64,000 nt of DNA from Chimonanthus salicifolius (lineage: Eukaryota > Streptophyta > Magnoliopsida > Laurales > Calycanthaceae). Below the pieces are notes generated by a model. The model saw only the letters and a list, made by a program, of their open reading frames with translations, ran no database searches and had not been told where the DNA came from. The stretch lies in NCBI GenBank assembly GCA_013350335.1, contig CM023532.1:33977708-34041707 (forward strand). The letters run 5' to 3'. The position numbers and the translations under genes were made by a program. Of this stretch, positions 62,064-64,000 are shown piece by piece. The number at the start of each line of letters is the position of its first letter. Position 1 is the first letter of the stretch.

Positions 62064-64000
62064 AAGTGCAGGTTTCTGCTTCTCTAAATTTCCAATTCTT
62101 TTCACAGTGACCATTATCTTTTCAAGGGAATTCATACTTTCTATGTTGTTTAAAGTTTTTTTTCCAAATCATACAACACATGGCAGTGGATAAAATTTTA
62201 AATATTCCTTGGATGTGTGAGCTCAGCGCGTTGATATCAGTAATCCATGTTTCTGCATTTCTAAATCAGAAAACCAAATGTATATGAGAATACTGTTGAA
62301 TACATTTCTTTTTTATTCTTTTTAGTTCTATTGAATGATGATATACATAAGGCCTGAGATTGAAATGGTCTGATGGGATCCATTTGCATTAAATTATTAT
62401 TTATATTAGGTTTTATGTGAAACCAGCTTGTAGAACGACAGGGGAAAAAATTGAATTTATTAACATTGCTGCCTATGGAAGATTCTTCTGCTAGGATTTG
62501 CATTTGGTGAGACTATAGCATAAAAAGCCATAGAACTCTTTTCTCTACACTGGGGGTGTAGGAAAATCTAATGAAGAAAAGAGAGATTTTCCTTGTTCAT
62601 CAAGACAGCACTGTTTATTTTCAGCGAAAATAAATATTTTGATGCAAGTAATAAGATTATTAGGTTTTCACTGTTCAACATGAAGTTAGATTTCATAATA
62701 CTTGTTGGATGACATGAATCAAATGTAAACATATTGTTTTCGGCAGCAAATTTAAGCCAAGAGAAACTTTCAAACAGCAAATCTTTCACTGACTTCTTAG
62801 CAGCTCTAAATAAAATATATTCTCTATATCTAAATGTTATTAAGATTCATGTTGGCTGAATTTGAAGTCGAAAGTTTTGAATTGAAATTAAAGAGCATCA
62901 TTACCTCGAGCTTTTCCCGACCTTATTATAGAAATCATTTGCAGGAAAATCTCATGTGCTTCATTAAAAAAGGAAAATGGTTTCTCATGATGGAAAGGGA
63001 ATGGAGTTCAGGTGCAAAGTTGTAAGTCACCTTTCGGGACCAGTTGATCTAAGCTTCTAGAATTAGATTAGAGGTCTTGAATTCGACTCCTTTCAAACTC
63101 ACTTGATATACGAGACTTGTAGGTGATTGTGTCTCACTCTAATATGAGTAGGAGATACCTTATGTTATATATAAAAAAATTTGAATGTCACAAAGTAGTT
63201 ATCAATTTTTTTACAATATGTTTGGATATATTTTTCTAGTGATCATTTGCTAGGATAATGATAATAAGTCGTAGAGAGTGGAGTCATAATTTTTCATAAG
63301 GTTGAGTGGAAAATTTTCTATATAGATCTTTCAATTGCACTACATTCTTCTATTCATTGTAAAAAATAGAACCATAGAACTGTCACTAGTCATGGTTCGC
63401 TCCAATTAAGTTCTAATGTTGGTTCAAATTATTTTAAACCTTAAGCTTAGCATAGTATTTAGTGGCATCAAAGATGTTATAGTTAAATGTAAATTGTCAA
63501 AATTTATGAAAAATTAAAAATCACATTGTGACTATTAATATAATATCAACAGTGGAAAATGAAGTTCTTTAAAAACAAAGATAAATAAGAGTTGCAACAA
63601 TTTAACCAAGTAGGACTGGTTGATTTGAGATTCTTTGATATTAAGATACTGATTAAACTTTCATAAATAGGCAATTTTTCTGTAGTAAAGCCTGAGATGA
63701 TTTAATTTCCACAGAAAGTGAAAGGCAATAGAGGTCATTATTAATTAAAATCAAATTCAGATGTTTGATGCTGAATTGCACTTAGCACTAAAACATATTT
63801 CAACGATTTGATACTTAATACTAACAATTTTATTTGAAAAAAATGTTACTTTTTGATGAATGATGGACTGAACCAGCTTCCAGATGTGGCTGAAATTGAA
63901 ATCAAGTCTCTATGCAATCAAATTGGGACCTTTGACAAAGAAATCACAGTAGGTAACAACACCCACTTGCATCTAAAGAAAAGACTCCACTTAGGTCCCA
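62064..64000. other. downstream of CTPA, no gene recognised
   Basis: AT-rich sequence; the first few hundred bases are probably CTPA 3' untranslated region. A SINE lies at about 63028-63175. Nothing else is recognisable up to the window end. Confidence 0.6.
63028..63175 (+). mobile_element. tRNA-derived SINE, same family as 8754-8923
   Basis: It shares AAGCTTCTAGAATTAGA, TTAGAGGTCTTGAATTCGAC (B-box) and GAGACTTGTAGG-type body blocks with the element at 8754-8923, and GGAGATACC before an A-rich end. The A-box is eroded. No clear target duplication was found. Confidence 0.7.

Overview
This is nuclear DNA from a flowering plant. It is AT-rich, and its genes are split by many GT-AG introns. It also carries a light-harvesting chlorophyll a/b protein, a plastid starch synthase, a plastid C-terminal processing protease, and plant-type LINEs, tRNA-derived SINEs and MITEs. 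Long, transposon-filled introns and the protein sequences suggest a woody or early-diverging eudicot or magnoliid, but I cannot name the species.

Layout. (1) 1-9609, minus strand: RPN11, the JAMM deubiquitinase of the 26S proteasome lid. Six exons are visible and the last about 20 codons lie off the left edge. Its two large introns hold LINE remnants, an AT microsatellite and a poly-G tract, and its first intron holds a SINE. (2) 12334-25849, minus strand: a tandem array of four intronless LHCB1 genes spaced 3.9-4.7 kb apart. Copies 2 and 4 are intact at 265 aa. Copies 1 and 3 carry single-base frameshifts. Each copy has the same upstream order of CCAAT box, GATAAG I-box and TATA box, and the shared flanks show that the array grew by unequal crossing-over. 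(3) 28468-47681, minus strand: starch synthase 4 (SS4), 16 exons over 19 kb. One intron holds a 2.7-kb LTR-type element with a perfect 5-bp target duplication. Intron 1 holds a 2.3-kb inverted duplication built partly from SS4's own exon/intron sequence. (4) 49890-50519, plus strand: acidic ribosomal stalk protein P2, three exons. (5) 54680-62063, plus strand: a thylakoid carboxyl-terminal processing protease (CTPA, peptidase S41), 12 exons.

Functionally, LHCB1 (antenna), CTPA (processing of photosystem II D1-type substrates) and SS4 (starch granule initiation) all serve the chloroplast. RPN11 and RPP2 are housekeeping genes. I see no operon-like logic; this is ordinary plant gene order.

Quality warning. 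When the conserved genes are translated exon by exon I find about twelve single-base indels in LHCB1 copies 1 and 3, SS4 and CTPA. All but one are insertions. The reading frames, splice sites and active-site residues are otherwise preserved, so residual long-read sequencing error is a more likely cause than gene decay.

The most interesting structure is the SS4 intron-1 inverted repeat. It would put a kilobase-scale hairpin carrying antisense SS4 exon sequence into the SS4 pre-mRNA, the arrangement proposed as the birth stage of plant MIRNA genes. Also notable are a small hAT-like MITE family marked by TATCGGCCGATA motifs (four copies here, two with convincing target duplications) and a young foldback element that separates two otherwise matching LHCB1 spacers.
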